Source: Salvelinus alpinus (lineage: Eukaryota; Chordata; Actinopteri; Salmoniformes; Salmonidae). Taken from it: DNA of 64,000 nucleotides. This document shows, piece by piece, positions 1-10,800 of the stretch. Below the pieces are notes generated by a model. That model had not been told where the DNA came from. It made no database searches and worked only from the letters and a program-made list of their open reading frames with translations. The stretch is taken from positions 13,881,190 to 13,945,189 of the forward strand of contig NC_092092.1 in NCBI RefSeq assembly GCF_045679555.1. Reading direction: 5' to 3'. A program made the translations under genes and the position numbers. Positions within the stretch are counted from its first letter, which is position 1; each line of letters begins with the position of its first letter.

Positions 1-1335
1 TCTAACCGTTTTTGGGTATAGCCGCTACTCTTCCTGGGGTCCACACAAAACATGAAACATGACATAGTACAGAACAGCTCAAGGACAAAACTACATTTAA
101 AAACGGCACACAAAGCTTAGATATCAATAAATGCACATAAACTATCTAATAGGTCCAATAGGGGAGAGGCGTTGTGTCGTGAGGTGTTGCTTTATCTGTT
201 TTTTGAAACCAGGTTTGCTGTTTATTTGAGCAATATGAGATGGAAGGAAGTTCCATGCAATAAGGGCTCTATATAATACTGTACGCTTTCTGGAATTTGT
301 TCTGGATTTGGGGACTATGAAAAGACCCCTGGTGGCATGTCTGGTGGGATAAGTGTGTGTCAGAGCTGTGTGTAAGTTGACTATGCAACCAATTTGGGAT
401 TTTCAACACATTCATGTTTCTTATAAAAAGAAGAAGTGATGTAGTCAGTCTCTCCTCAACTCTTAAACAGGAGAGACTGGCATAGTATTTATATTATCCC
501 TCTGATTATAATGAAGAGCAAGACATGCTGCTCTGTTCTGGGCCAGCTGCAGCTTAACTAGGTCTTTCTTTGCAGCACTTGAACACATGCCTGGACAATA
601 ATCAAGATAAGATAAAACTAGAGCCTGCAGAACTTGCTTTTTGGAGTGTGGTGTCAAAAAAGCAGAGCATCTCTTTATTATGGTCAGACCTCTCCCCATC
701 TTTACAACCATTAAATCTTTATGTTTTGACCATGACAGTTTACAATCTAAGGTAACACCACATTATTTAGTCTCCTCAACTTGTTCAACAGTCACAACAT
801 GCATTACCAAATTCAGTTGAGGTCTAGAGGTCTACAGTGCTCTTAATTTTAGAGATGTTCAGGACCAGTTTATTACTGACCACCCATTCCAAAACAGACT
901 GCAACTCTTTGTTAAGGGTGCCAGTGACTTCATTAGCTGTGGTTACTGATGCGTATTTGGTCGAATCATCAGCATACATGGACACACATGCTTTGTTTAA
1001 TGCCAGTGGCAGGTCATTGGTAAAAATAGAAAAGAGTAGAGGGCCTAGAGAGCTGCCCTGCGGTACACCACACTTTACATGTTTGACATTAGAGAAGCTT
1101 CCATTAAAGAAAACCCTCTGAGATCTATTAGATAGATAGCTCTGAATCCACGATATGGTTGAAAAACCATAACACATACATTTTCTCAATAACAGGTTAC
1201 GGTCAATAATATCAAAGGCTGCACTGAAGTCTAACAGTACAGCTCCCACAATCTTCTTATTATCAATTACTTTCAACCAATCATCAGTAATTTGCGTCAG
1301 TGCAGTACATGTTGACTGCCCTTCTCTATAAGCCT
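1..1335 (-). mobile_element. Non-LTR retrotransposon (LINE) fragment, 3' half
   Basis: Decayed minus-strand LINE; its 3' end points to the window start. The frame at 824-1276 is a reverse-transcriptase palm: a DFSAAFD block (metal-binding aspartate, motif A), then CGVPQGSSLGP (motif B), then MYADDST (the YADD catalytic box, motif C). The frame at 463-711 continues into the thumb and C-terminus (YLDYCPGMC, LQLAQNRAACLAL). Stops and frame breaks between the two blocks show it is dead. The endonuclease half is missing, as in a 5'-truncated insertion. Position 1-460 is its 3' tail and non-coding end. By motif style it belongs to the broad jockey/CR1/L2/Rex group; I cannot name the family. It differs from the FADD-type LINE found elsewhere in the window. 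Confidence 0.8.
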
Positions 1336-1410
1336 CGCTGAGAAGAGGTATTCTAGTCCGACTCAGGAGGCGTGCACAACATACTCTGTTTTATGGAAAC
1401 ATGGCTCTCT

Positions 1411-1990
1411 CGGGATATACTGTCCCGTCCATACAGCCAGCTGGGTTCTCAGTACATCTCTCTCGGGATATACTGTCCCGTCCATACAGCTAGCTGGGTT
1501 CTCAGTACATCTCTCTCGGGATATACTGTCCCGTCCATACAGCCAGCTGGGTTCTCAGTACATCTCTCTCGGGATATACTGTCCCGTCCATACAGCCAGC
1601 TGGGTTCTCAGTACATCTCTCTCGGGATATACTGTCCCGTCCATACAGCCAGCTGGGTTCTCAGTACATCTCTCTCGGGATATACTGTCCCGTCCATACA
1701 GCCAGCTGGGTTCTCAGTACATCTCTCTCCGGATATACTGTCCCGTCCATACAGCCAGCTGGGTTCTCAGTACATCTCTCTCGGGATATACTGTCCCGTC
1801 CATACAGCCAGCTGGGTTCTCAGTACATCTCTCTCCGGATATACTGTCCCGTCCATACAGCCAGCTGGGTTCTCAGTACATCTCTCTCCGGATATACTGT
1901 CCCGTCCATACAGCCAGCTGGGTTCTCAGTACATCTCTCTCCGGACATACTGTCCCTTTCCATACAGCCAGCTGGGTTCTCAGTACATCA
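1411..1990 (+). repeat. 53-bp minisatellite inside a LINE endonuclease region
   Basis: About 11 head-to-tail copies of a 53-bp unit; successive CGGGATATACTGTCCCG cores lie at 1411, 1464, 1517 and so on. Few substitutions separate copies (CGGGA or CCGGA). One reading frame gives residues like GYTVPSIQPAGFSVHLS, which resembles the segment that normally follows TWLS in this LINE's endonuclease. The unit therefore looks like a local amplification of LINE coding DNA and not a foreign insert. The long open frame across it is a by-product. Confidence 0.9.
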
Positions 1991-2641
1991 CACAGACAGG
2001 AATAAAGAACTCTACGGGAAGAAGAAAGGCGGGGGTGTATGTTTCATGATTATCTACTCCATGGTGTGATTGTGATAACATACAGAAACGTAAGTCCTTT
2101 TGTTCACCCGACCTAGAATACCTCACAATCAAATGCCGACCCTATTACCTCCCAAGAGAATTCTCTTCGGTTATTGTCACAGCCGTGTATATTCCCCCTC
2201 AAGCCAATACCATGACGGCCTTCAAGGAACTACACTGGACTTTGTGCAAACTGGAAACCACATATCCTGAGGCTGCATTTATTGTAGCTGGTGATTTTAA
2301 CAAAGCAAATTTGAGGAAAACGCTACTGAAGTTCTATCAACATACTGTGCTGCTAAAACACTTGACCACTGCTAATCCAACTTCCGGGATGCCTAAAAGG
2401 CCCTCCCTCAACCCTCCCTTCGGCAAATCAGATCATGACTCTATTTTGCTCATCCCTTCATATAGGCAGAAATTTAAACAGGAAGTACCAGTGCTAAGGT
2501 CTATTCAACACTGGCCTGACCAACTGGAATCCATGCTTCACGATTGTTTTGATCACGTGGACTGGGATATGTTCCGGGTAGCCTCTGAGAATAACATTGA
2601 CGTATACACTGACATGGTGACTCAGTTCATCAGTCAGGTTA

Positions 2642-2866
2642 GGGCTCCCGAGTGACGCAGTGGTCTAAGGCACTGCATCTCAGTGCAAGAGGCGTCACTA
2701 CAGTCCCTGGGTCGAATCCAGGCTGTATCACATCCGGCCGTGATTGGGAGTCCCAGAGTGGCGCACAATTGGCCCAGCGTCGTCCGGGTTGTGCCGGGGT
2801 AGGCCGTTGTAAATAAACATTTGTTCTTAACTGTCTTGCATAGTTAAATAAAGGTTAAATATGTTT
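2642..2866 (+). mobile_element. Salmonid tRNA-derived SINE
   Basis: Starts GGCTCCCGAGTGACGCAG, with a pol III A-box-like stretch (agtggtctaaggca) and a B box (GGTCGAATCC) about 40 bases later, as in tRNA-derived SINEs. The body has the familiar CCGGCCGTGATTGGGAGTCC and CACAATTGGCCCAGCGTCG blocks and ends in a TTAAATAAAGG tail. It sits inside the LINE at 1368-4320, so it inserted later. Family name not assigned. Confidence 0.85.
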
Positions 2867-4320
2867 TTACAATTTTTATTTAAAATTGTATAGCGGATGT
2901 TGTTCCTACCCAAATCAGATAGATGGCAGCATGCTGAAAACGCGAAACCCCCCACGGCAAGGTGACTGGGAACATGGTTGAATACAAACAGTGTAGTTAT
3001 TCCCTCCGCAAGGCAATCGAACAGGCAAAACGTCACTAGAGACAAAGTGGAGACACAATTCATCGACGTCTTGCTTCCTTTGAGGATAACACAGTGCCAC
3101 CGATGCAGCCCGCTCCCAAGGACTGTGGGCTCTCCTTCTCTGAGGGCCAAGGTGAGTAAGACATTTAAATGTGTTAACCCTCGCAAGGTTAACGGCATAC
3201 CCAGACGGCATACCTAGCCACGTCCTCAGTGCATGTGCAGACCAGTTGGCTGGAGTGTTTGCGGACATATTCAATCTCTCCCTATCCCAGTCTGCTGTCC
3301 CCACTTGCTTCAAGATGGCCACCATTGGTCCTGTACCCAAGAAAGCAAAGGTAACTGAACTAAATTACTATCGCCCCGTAGCACTCACTCCTGTCATCAT
3401 GAAGTGCTTTGAGAGGCTGGTTAAGGATCATATCACCTCTACCTCTACCTGACACCCTAGACCCACTTCAATTTGCTTACTGCCCCAATAGATCCACAGA
3501 CGATGCAATCCCCATCGCACTGCCCTATCCCATTTGGACAAGAGGAATACCTATGTAAGAATGCTGTTCATTGACTATAGCTCAACATTCAACACCATAG
3601 TACCCTCCAAGATCATCATTAAGCTTGAGGCCCTGCGTCCTGGAATTCGTTACAAACAATGACGAGACAGCCTACAGGGAGGAGGTGAGGTCCCTGGCAG
3701 AGTGGTGCCAGGAAAATAATCTCTCCCTCAATATCAACAAAACGAAGGAGCTGATCGTCGACTTCAGGAAACAGCAGAGGGAGCAGCCCCCTATCCACAT
3801 CGACGGGACTACAGTGGAGAAGGTGAAAAGCTTTAAAATCCTCGGCATACATATCACTGACAATCTGAAATGGTCCACCCACACAGACAGTGTGTTGGAG
3901 AAGGCGCAGCCACGCCTCTTCAATGTCAGGAGGCTGAAGATATTCGGCTTGACCCCTAAGACCCTCACAAACTTTTACAGATTGAGAGCATCCTGTCGGG
4001 CTGTATCACCGCCTGGTACGGCAACAGCACCGCCTGCAACATCAGGGCTCTCCAGAGGGTGGTGCGGTCTGCCCAACACATCACCCGGGGCCTGCCCTCC
4101 AGGACACCTACAGCAAGGACATCAACCACCCGAGCCACTGCCTGTTCACCACGCTATCATCCAGAAGGCGAGGTCAGTACAGGTGCATCAAAGCAGGGAC
4201 CGAGAGACTGAAAAACAGCTTCTATCTCAAGGCCATCAGACTGTTAAACAGCCATCGCTAGACGGCTACCACCCGGTTACTCAACCCTGTACCTTAGAGG
4301 CTGCGGCCCTATATACATAG

Positions 4321-4530
4321 ACATCTCTCACCAAAACACTAAATTTTTTCTCAAAAGTGAGTTTACTAGTGCATCAACTTTCAAAGCAGAATTACTTTCC
4401 CATTGTTCCTCAAAAATGCAGATTAAATGATATACCATTTTGTAGCTCTGAGTCTCTACTTTTTATCAACGCAAAAAACACAATTTCAAATTGTGCTACA
4501 TAAGACCAAATCCAGGTGGTGAGTTACAAA
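4321..4530. repeat. Unclassified dispersed repeat
   Basis: About 200 bases of AT-rich DNA between two LINE pieces, ending ACATAAGACCAAATCCAGG. I recognise this ending as recurrent in salmonid DNA but cannot assign a class. No coding potential. Confidence 0.35.
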
Positions 4531-5425
4531 TGGCATTGAGGAGTATACCACCTCATTCATCGGCTTCATCAATAAGTGCACCCCCCCCCCCACCGTGACG
4601 ACATCCGCATCGAGCTAGAGGCTAGAGCTGCCGTTTCAAGGAGCAGGACACTAATCCGTACGCTTATAAGAAATCCCGCTATGCCCTCAGACGAACCATC
4701 AAACAAGCAAAGTGTCAATACAGGATTAAGATTGAATCCTACTACACTAGGCTCCGACGCTCATCGGATGTGGCAGGGCTTGAAAACTATTACGGACCAC
4801 AAAGGGAAACACAGCCGTGAGCTGCCCAGTGACGCGAGCCTACCAGACGAGCTAAATGCCTTTCATGCTCGCCTCGAGGCAAGCAACACTGAAGCATGAA
4901 TGAGAGCACCAGCTGTTCTGGACGACTGCGTGATAGGGTTCACGGTAGCCAATGTGAGAAAGACCTTTAAACAGCTCAACATTTACAAAGCCGCGGGGCC
5001 AGCATGCCAGGACCAACTGGCAATTGTCTTCACTGACTTAAACCTCTCCCTGACTGAGTCTGTAATACCTACATGTTTCAAGCAGACCACCATAGTCCCT
5101 GTGCCCAAGGAAGCCTAAATGATTACTGCCCCTTAGCACTCACGTCGGTGGCCATGAATTGTTTTGAAAGGCCGGTCATGGCTCACATCAACAGCATCCT
5201 CCCGGATACCCTAGACCCACTACAATTTGCATACCGCCCCAACAGATCCACAGATGACGCAGTCTCTATTGCGCTCCACACTGCCCTTTCCCACCTGGAC
5301 AAAAGGAACACCTATGTGAGAATGCTATTCATTGACTACAGCTCAGCGTTCAATACCATAGTGCCCACAAAGCTCATCACTAAGCTAAGGACCCTGGGAC
5401 TAAACACCTCCCTCTGCAACTGGAG
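4530..5425 (+). mobile_element. Second LINE fragment, linker to mid-RT
   Basis: Plus-strand fragment of the FADD-type LINE, related to the one at 1368-4320. It starts at residues like EEYTTSFIGFINKC (4540), crosses a poly-C run near 4580, then has MWQGLKTITDHKGK (about 4770) and NVRKTFKQLNIYKAAGP (4940). RT fingers/palm follow: [18 protein letters not shown] (5065), [20 protein letters not shown] (5226) and the motif A block [13 protein letters not shown] (5327). It stops abruptly at CNW (5425), before motif B and the FADD box. An internal stop at 4897 and a frame break near 5118 make it non-functional. Losing the 3' part is unusual for a simple LINE insertion and implies later deletion or recombination. 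Confidence 0.82.
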
Positions 5426-5689
5426 GTAACACGTCCGAAATATAGCCCACATCTGGGGAGTGGAGTGTGGACCGACATCACTCACACACAGAAGAGTTTT
5501 TGTGGAGTGTGGACCGGCGTTTGAGTGTCTGTCTCATTTTGAGACTCATAGCCAGCCTCCTAGCCTACCCACTGGAGGGGGAATGAGAGCTACCTGTCAC
5601 TGGTTTCTTTGATAAATAATAAACAACCAAATTGTGGCAGTGTGTTTCTCTCCCTCCCTCCCTCCCTCCCTCCGCACTGCCAGCTTTAT
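5426..5689. other. Unassigned spacer with a TCCC run
   Basis: Contains two similar segments with GTGGAGTGTGGACCG (near 5460 and 5505) and a (TCCC)n run around 5650-5672. I see no gene and recognise no element. Confidence 0.4.
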
Positions 5690-6140
5690 TAAATACTATT
5701 AGAGGACAGGGACAACTATTAGAGGACAGGGCCATCTATTAGAGGACAGGGCCATCTATTAGAGGACAGGGCCAACTATTAGAGGACAGGGCCATCTATT
5801 AGAGGACAGGGCCAACTATTAGAGGACAGGGCCATCTATTAGAGGCCAGGGACAACTATTAGAGGACAGGGACAACTATTAGAGGACAGGGACAACTATT
5901 AGAGGACAGGGCCATCTATTAGAGGACAGGGACAACTATTAGAGGACAGGGCCATCTATTAGAGGCCAGGGACAACTATTAGAGGACAGGGCCATCTATT
6001 AGAGGACAGGGACAACTATTAGAGGACAGGGTCAACTATTAGAGGACAGGGTCAACTATTAGAGGACAGGGACAACTATTAGAGGACAGGGACAACTATT
6101 AGAAGACAGGGACAACTATTAGAAGACAGGGACACTAATA
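5690..6140 (+). repeat. 20-bp minisatellite, about 22 copies
   Basis: Head-to-tail copies of a 20-bp unit (CTATTAGAGGACAGGGACAA) in near-perfect register, three per 60 bases. Copies alternate between GGGACAA, GGGCCAT and GGGCCAA/GGGTCAA endings. The last copies drift (GAAGACAGG). Confidence 0.95.
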
Positions 6141-6460
6141 GAGGACAGAGCCAACTTATTACTGAGGAGGTATGAATGGGGCTAACATGAAGCAGCATCA
6201 GCAGGGAAGAAGAGTCCCTCTATCAACCCCTCGCTCTCTTTCCCTCTGCCTTTCTTTCTACACCTCTTCTCTTTCCCTGTCTGTATAGCTCTCTCTCTCT
6301 CTATGTAATTGAAACGGCACGGCTTCCTTCGTTTCGTTCCTCTAATCAACTGCCAACTGCCACTCAGATGTGGTTACGTACTGAAGCTTTTAATGGAGTT
6401 ATAATGAAGAAGGCCCTCAGAGAAGGAAGGGAACATTTGGTGGACACATGGGAGGGCTGA
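6141..6460. other. Unassigned intronic or intergenic DNA
   Basis: CT-rich low-complexity DNA near 6220-6305, otherwise no recognisable feature. In the minus orientation this lies 3' of the catalytic exon and would be intron. Confidence 0.4.
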
Positions 6461-6469
6461 GGGAGAAAA

Positions 6470-7066
6470 AGGGGACCGGTGTGGGGGAGAAAATGGGACC
6501 GGTGTGGGGGAGAAAATGGGACAAGGTACCGGTGTGGGGGAGAAAAGGGGACCGGTGTGGGGGAGAGAAATGGGACAAGGTACCAGTGTGGGGGAGAAAA
6601 GGGGACCGGTGTGGGGGAGAAAATGGGACAAGGTACCGGTGTGGGGGAGAAAAGGGGACCGGTGTGGGGGAGAAAATGGGACAAGGTACCGGTGTGGGGG
6701 AGAAAAGGGGACCGGTGTGGGGGGAGAAAATGGGACAAGGTACCGGTGTGGGGGAGAAAAGGGGACCGGTGTGGGGGAGAAAATGGGACAAGGTACCGGT
6801 GTGGGGGAGAAAATGGGACCGGTGTGGGGGAGAAAATGGGACAAGGTACCGGTGTGGGGGAGAAAAGGGGACCGGTGTGGGGGAGAAAAGGGGACCGGTG
6901 TGGGGGAGCAAAGGGGACCGGTGTGGGGAGAAAAGGGGACCGGTGTGGGGGAGAAACAGGGACCGAAAAGGGGAATGGTGTGGGGAAGAAAAGGGGACCG
7001 GTGTGGGGGAGAAAATGGGACAAGGTACCGGTGTGGGGGAGAAAAGGGGACCGGTGTGGGGGAGAG
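6470..7066 (+). repeat. Compound 23/29-bp G-rich minisatellite
   Basis: Alternating units of about 23 bp (GGTGTGGGGGAGAAAAGGGGACC type) and 29 bp that add the ACAAGGTACC insert (GGGACAAGGTACCGGTG). About 22 units in all. The plus strand is purine-rich with repeated G runs; the long frames on both strands (proline-rich or glycine-rich) are artefacts of the repeat. It lies in the presumed intron 3' of the minus-strand catalytic exon. Confidence 0.92.
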
Positions 7067-7250
7067 TTTGAACCCAGGCCTCCTGTCTGCACAGGTGTGT
7101 GAGCAGGAAGTGTTAGCAGGAAGTGAGTAGGTACACCTGTTATGCATCTGACTAAAGTGTGTGGAGGAAAAGCAGCAGAAATACCTATCTGGGGTAAGGA
7201 TCAAGCACCAGGAGAGGAGACAGGAGGAGACGTGGGGTTAAAGAGCCTAC

Positions 7251-7470
7251 CTTCTTCCCAGCGATGTATCCTCCTGCAGCCCCGAAGCTCTTGGTGAACG
7301 TTCCCATCATGACGTCGATGTCTGAGGGGTCCAGCCCGAACAGTTCTGTCACACCCCGGCCTGTCGGCCCCACCGCCCCGATACTGTGAGCCTCGTCCAG
7401 ATACAGGTAGGCCTTGTACTTCTTCTTCAGGGCTACGATGTCCGGCAGACGCACCACAGACCCCTCCATA
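7251..7470 (-). CDS. sptlc2/3: Serine palmitoyltransferase large subunit, catalytic-lysine exon
   Basis: One 220-bp exon on the minus strand, coding 73 residues from [18 protein letters not shown] to [14 protein letters not shown]2/SPTLC3 condense serine with palmitoyl-CoA at the ER membrane as the PLP-binding subunit paired with SPTLC1. Visible here are [11 protein letters not shown] (the aspartate contacts the PLP ring nitrogen) and GTFTKSFG, whose lysine (exon residue 60) forms the Schiff base with PLP. Splice sites are good: a pyrimidine tract and CTACCACAG acceptor just above 7470, and AAGAAG/GTAGG donor at 7251/7250. The sequence is intact with no stops. This block is closer to SPTLC2 than SPTLC3 as I remember them. 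Its strand is opposite to the gene's last three exons, across a gap. Confidence 0.95.
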
Positions 7471-7509
7471 CTGTGGTAGCAAGAGAAGGGAGAAGGATAC
7501 AGTGATTTA

Positions 7510-7724
7510 TTAGCAATTCAAGGAACACTTAACCAGCATGGCTACCACAGCATTCTGCAGCGATACGCCATCCCATCTGGTTTGGGCTTAGTGGGACTAT
7601 CCTTTGTTTTTCAACAGGACAATGACCCAACACACATCCAGGCTGTGTAAGGGCTATTTGACCAAGAAGGAGAGTGATGGAGTACTGAATCAGATGACCT
7701 GGCCTCCACAATTCAATTCAATTC
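7510..7724 (+). pseudogene. Tc1-like transposase relic
   Basis: Decayed piece of a Tc1/mariner transposase. The translation has NQHGYHSILQRYAIPSGL, then FVFQQDNDPTHIQAV, the DND/P block that carries the second catalytic aspartate of the DDE triad. Stops follow (within GLFDQEGE*W) and it runs to the assembly gap. No terminal repeats visible. On the minus strand it lies in the intron just 5' of the catalytic exon. Confidence 0.75.
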
Positions 7725-7824
7725 NNNNNNNNNNNNNNNNNNNNNNNNNNNNNNNNNNNNNNNNNNNNNNNNNNNNNNNNNNNNNNNNNNNNNNNNNNNN
7801 NNNNNNNNNNNNNNNNNNNNNNNN
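7725..7824. other. Assembly gap (100 N)
   Basis: Exactly 100 N, the conventional placeholder for a join of unknown size. Left sequence ends in a short AATTC repeat; right sequence starts directly inside the satellite array. Orientation of the two sides is not guaranteed. Confidence 1.
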
Positions 7825-10800
7825 ATACTAACTCTGGGGTTGGACCCCTCATCACTAGTCCTAGCCCCATACTAACTCTAGGGTTGGACCCCTCATCACT
7901 AGTCCTAGCCCCATACTAACTCTAGGGTTGGACCCCTCATCACTAGTCCTAGCCCCATACTAACTCTAGGGTTGGACCCCTCATCACTAGTCCTAGCCCC
8001 ATACTAACTCTAGGGTTGGACCCCTCATCACTAGTCCTAGCCCCATACTAACTCTAGGGTTGGACCCCTCATCACTAGTCCTAGCCCCATACTAACTCTG
8101 GGGTTGGACCCCTCATCACTAGTCCTAGCCCCATACTAACTCTAGGGTTGGACCCCTCATCACTAGTCCTAGCCCCATACTAACTCTAGGGTTGGACCCC
8201 TCATCACTAGTCCTAGCCCCATACTAACTCTAGGGTTGGACCCCTCATCACTAGTCCTAGCCCCATACTAACTCTAGGGTTGGACCCCTCATCACTAGTC
8301 CTAGCCCCATACTAACTCTAGGGTTGGACCCCTCATCACTAGTCCTAGCCCCATACTAACTCTAGGGTTGGACCCCTCATCACTAGTCCTAGCCCCATAC
8401 TAACTCTAGGGTTGGACCCCTCATCACTAGTCCTAGCCCCATACTAACTCTAGGGTTGGACCCCTCATCACTAGTCCTAGCCCCATACTAACTCTAGGGT
8501 TGGACCCCTCATCACTAGTCCTAGCCCCATACTAACTCTAGGGTTGGACCCCTCATCACTAGTCCTAGCCCCATACTAACTCTGGGGTTGGACCCCTCAT
8601 CACTAGTCCTAGCCCCATACTAACTCTAGGGTTGGACCCCTCATCACTAGTCCTAGCCCCATACTAACTCTAGGGTTGGACCCCTCATCACTAGTCCTAG
8701 CCCCATACTAACTCTAGGGTTGGACCCCTCATCACTAGTCCTAGCCCCATACTAACTCTAGGGTTGGACCCCTCATCACTAGTCCTAGCCCCATACTTTA
8801 ACTCTAGGGTTGGACCCCTCATCACTAGTCCTAGCCCCATACTAACTCTAGGGTTGGACCCCTCATCACTAGTCCTAGCCCCATACTAACTCTAGGGTTG
8901 GACCCCTCATCACTAGTCCTAGCCCCATACTAACTCTAGGGTTGGACCCCTCATCACTAGTCCTAGCCCCATACTAACTCTAGGGTTGGACCCCTCATCA
9001 CTAGTCCTAGCCCCATACTAACTCTAGGGTTGGACCCCTCATCACTAGTCCTAGCCCCATACTAACTCTAGGGTTGGACCCCTCATCACTAGTCCTAGCC
9101 CCATACTAACTCTAGGGTTGGACCCCTCATCACTAGTCCTAGCCCCATACTAACTCTAGGGTTGGACCCCTCATCACTAGTCCTAGCCCCATACTAACTC
9201 TAGGGTTGGACCCCTCATCACTAGTCCTAGCCCCATACTAACTCTAGGGTTGGACCCCTCATCACTAGTCCTAGCCCCATACTAACTCTAGGGTTGGACC
9301 CCTCATCACTAGTCCTAGCCCCATACTAACTCTAGGGTTGGACCCCTCATCACTAGTCCTAGCCCCATACTAACTCTAGGGTTGGACCCCTCATCACTAG
9401 TCCTAGCCCCATACTAACTCTAGGGTTGGACCCCTCATCACTAGTCCTAGCCCCATACTAACTCTAGGGTTGGACCCCTCATCACTAGTCCTAGCCCCAT
9501 ACTAACTCTAGGGTTGGACCCCTCATCACTAGTCCTAGCCCCATACTAACTCTAGGGTTGGACCCCTCATCACTAGTCCTAGCCCCATACTAACTCTAGG
9601 GTTGGACCCCTCATCACTAGTCCTAGCCCCATACTAACTCTGGGGTTGGACCCCTCATCACTAGTCCTAGCCCCATACTAACTCTAGGGTTGGACCCCTC
9701 ATCACTAGTCCTAGCCCCATACTAACTCTAGGGTTGGACCCCTCATCACTAGTCCTAGCCCCATACTAACTCTAGGGTTGGACCCCTCATCACTAGTCCT
9801 AGCCCCATACTAACTCTAGGGTTGGACCCCTCATCACTAGTCCTAGCCCCATACTAACTCTAGGGTTGGACCCCTCATCACTAGTCCTAGCCCCATACTA
9901 ACTCTAGGGTTGGACCCCTCATCACTAGTCCTAGCCCCATACTAACTCTAGGGTTGGACCCCTCATCACTAGTCCTAGCCCCATACTAACTCTAGGGTTG
10001 GACCCCTCATCACTAGTCCTAGCCCCATACTAACTCTAGGGTTGGACCCCTCATCACTAGTCCTAGCCCCATACTAACTCTAGGGTTGGACCCCTCATCA
10101 CTAGTCCTAGCCCCATACTAACTCTAGGGTTGGACCCCTCATCACTAGTCCTAGCCCCATACTAACTCTGGGGTTGGACCCCTCATCACTAGTCCTAGCC
10201 CCATACTAACTCTAGGGTTGGACCCCTCATCACTAGTCCTAGCCCCATACTAACTCTAGGGTTGGACCCCTCATCACTAGTCCTAGCCCCATACTAACTC
10301 TGGGGTTGGACCCCTCATCACTAGTCCTAGCCCCATACTAACTCTAGGGTTGGACCCCTCATCACTAGTCCTAGCCCCATACTAACTCTAGGGTTGGACC
10401 CCTCATCACTAGTCCTAGCCCCATACTAACTCTAGGGTTGGACCCCTCATCACTAGTCCTAGCCCCATACTAACTCTAGGGTTGGACCCCTCATCACTAG
10501 TCCTAGCCCCATACTAACTCTGGGGTTGGACCCCTCATCACTAGTCCTAGCCCCATACTAACTCTAGGGTTGGACCCCTCATCACTAGTCCTAGCCCCAT
10601 ACTAACTCTAGGGTTGGACCCCTCATCACTAGTCCTAGCCCCATACTAACTCTGGGGTTGGACCCCTCATCACTAGTCCTAGCCCCATACTAACTCTAGG
10701 GTTGGACCCCTCATCACTAGTCCTAGCCCCATACTAACTCTAGGGTTGGACCCCTCATCACTAGTCCTAGCCCCATACTAACTCTAGGGTTGGACCCCTC

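Larger units (their letters stand above)
1368..4320 (+). mobile_element. LINE copy, endonuclease to reverse transcriptase, broken
   Basis: Plus-strand copy of the FADD-type salmonid LINE. It starts inside the AP-endonuclease domain (NILCFMETWLS at 1375), is interrupted by a 53-bp minisatellite (1411-1990), then resumes with VYIPPQA, AGDFN and KSDHDSI (2185-2460), the expected EN order. A SINE sits at 2642-2866. The linker and early RT follow (NTVPP at about 3085; [26 protein letters not shown] at 3171-3452). The central RT with the FADD box is missing: sequence jumps near 3620-3650 from [12 protein letters not shown] residues to [10 protein letters not shown]. The distal RT/thumb (NNLSLNINKTKELIVDF, HIDGTTVE) occupies 3650-3990 and then shifts frame. 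Missing catalytic residues make it inactive. Confidence 0.85.

Noticed and set aside
1411..1990. Possible CRISPR-like array
   Set aside because: Direct head-to-tail minisatellite with no variable spacers, in a eukaryotic genome. The same applies to the 38-, 39-, 44- and 55-bp arrays.
2642..2740. Functional tRNA gene
   Set aside because: A and B boxes are present, but the sequence is the head of a SINE with SINE body and tail and does not fold as a complete tRNA by eye.
6364..7204. Proline/histidine-rich long frames on the minus strand and glycine-rich frames on the plus strand
   Set aside because: They are translations of the 23/29-bp minisatellite; open in several frames at once, which real coding sequence is not.
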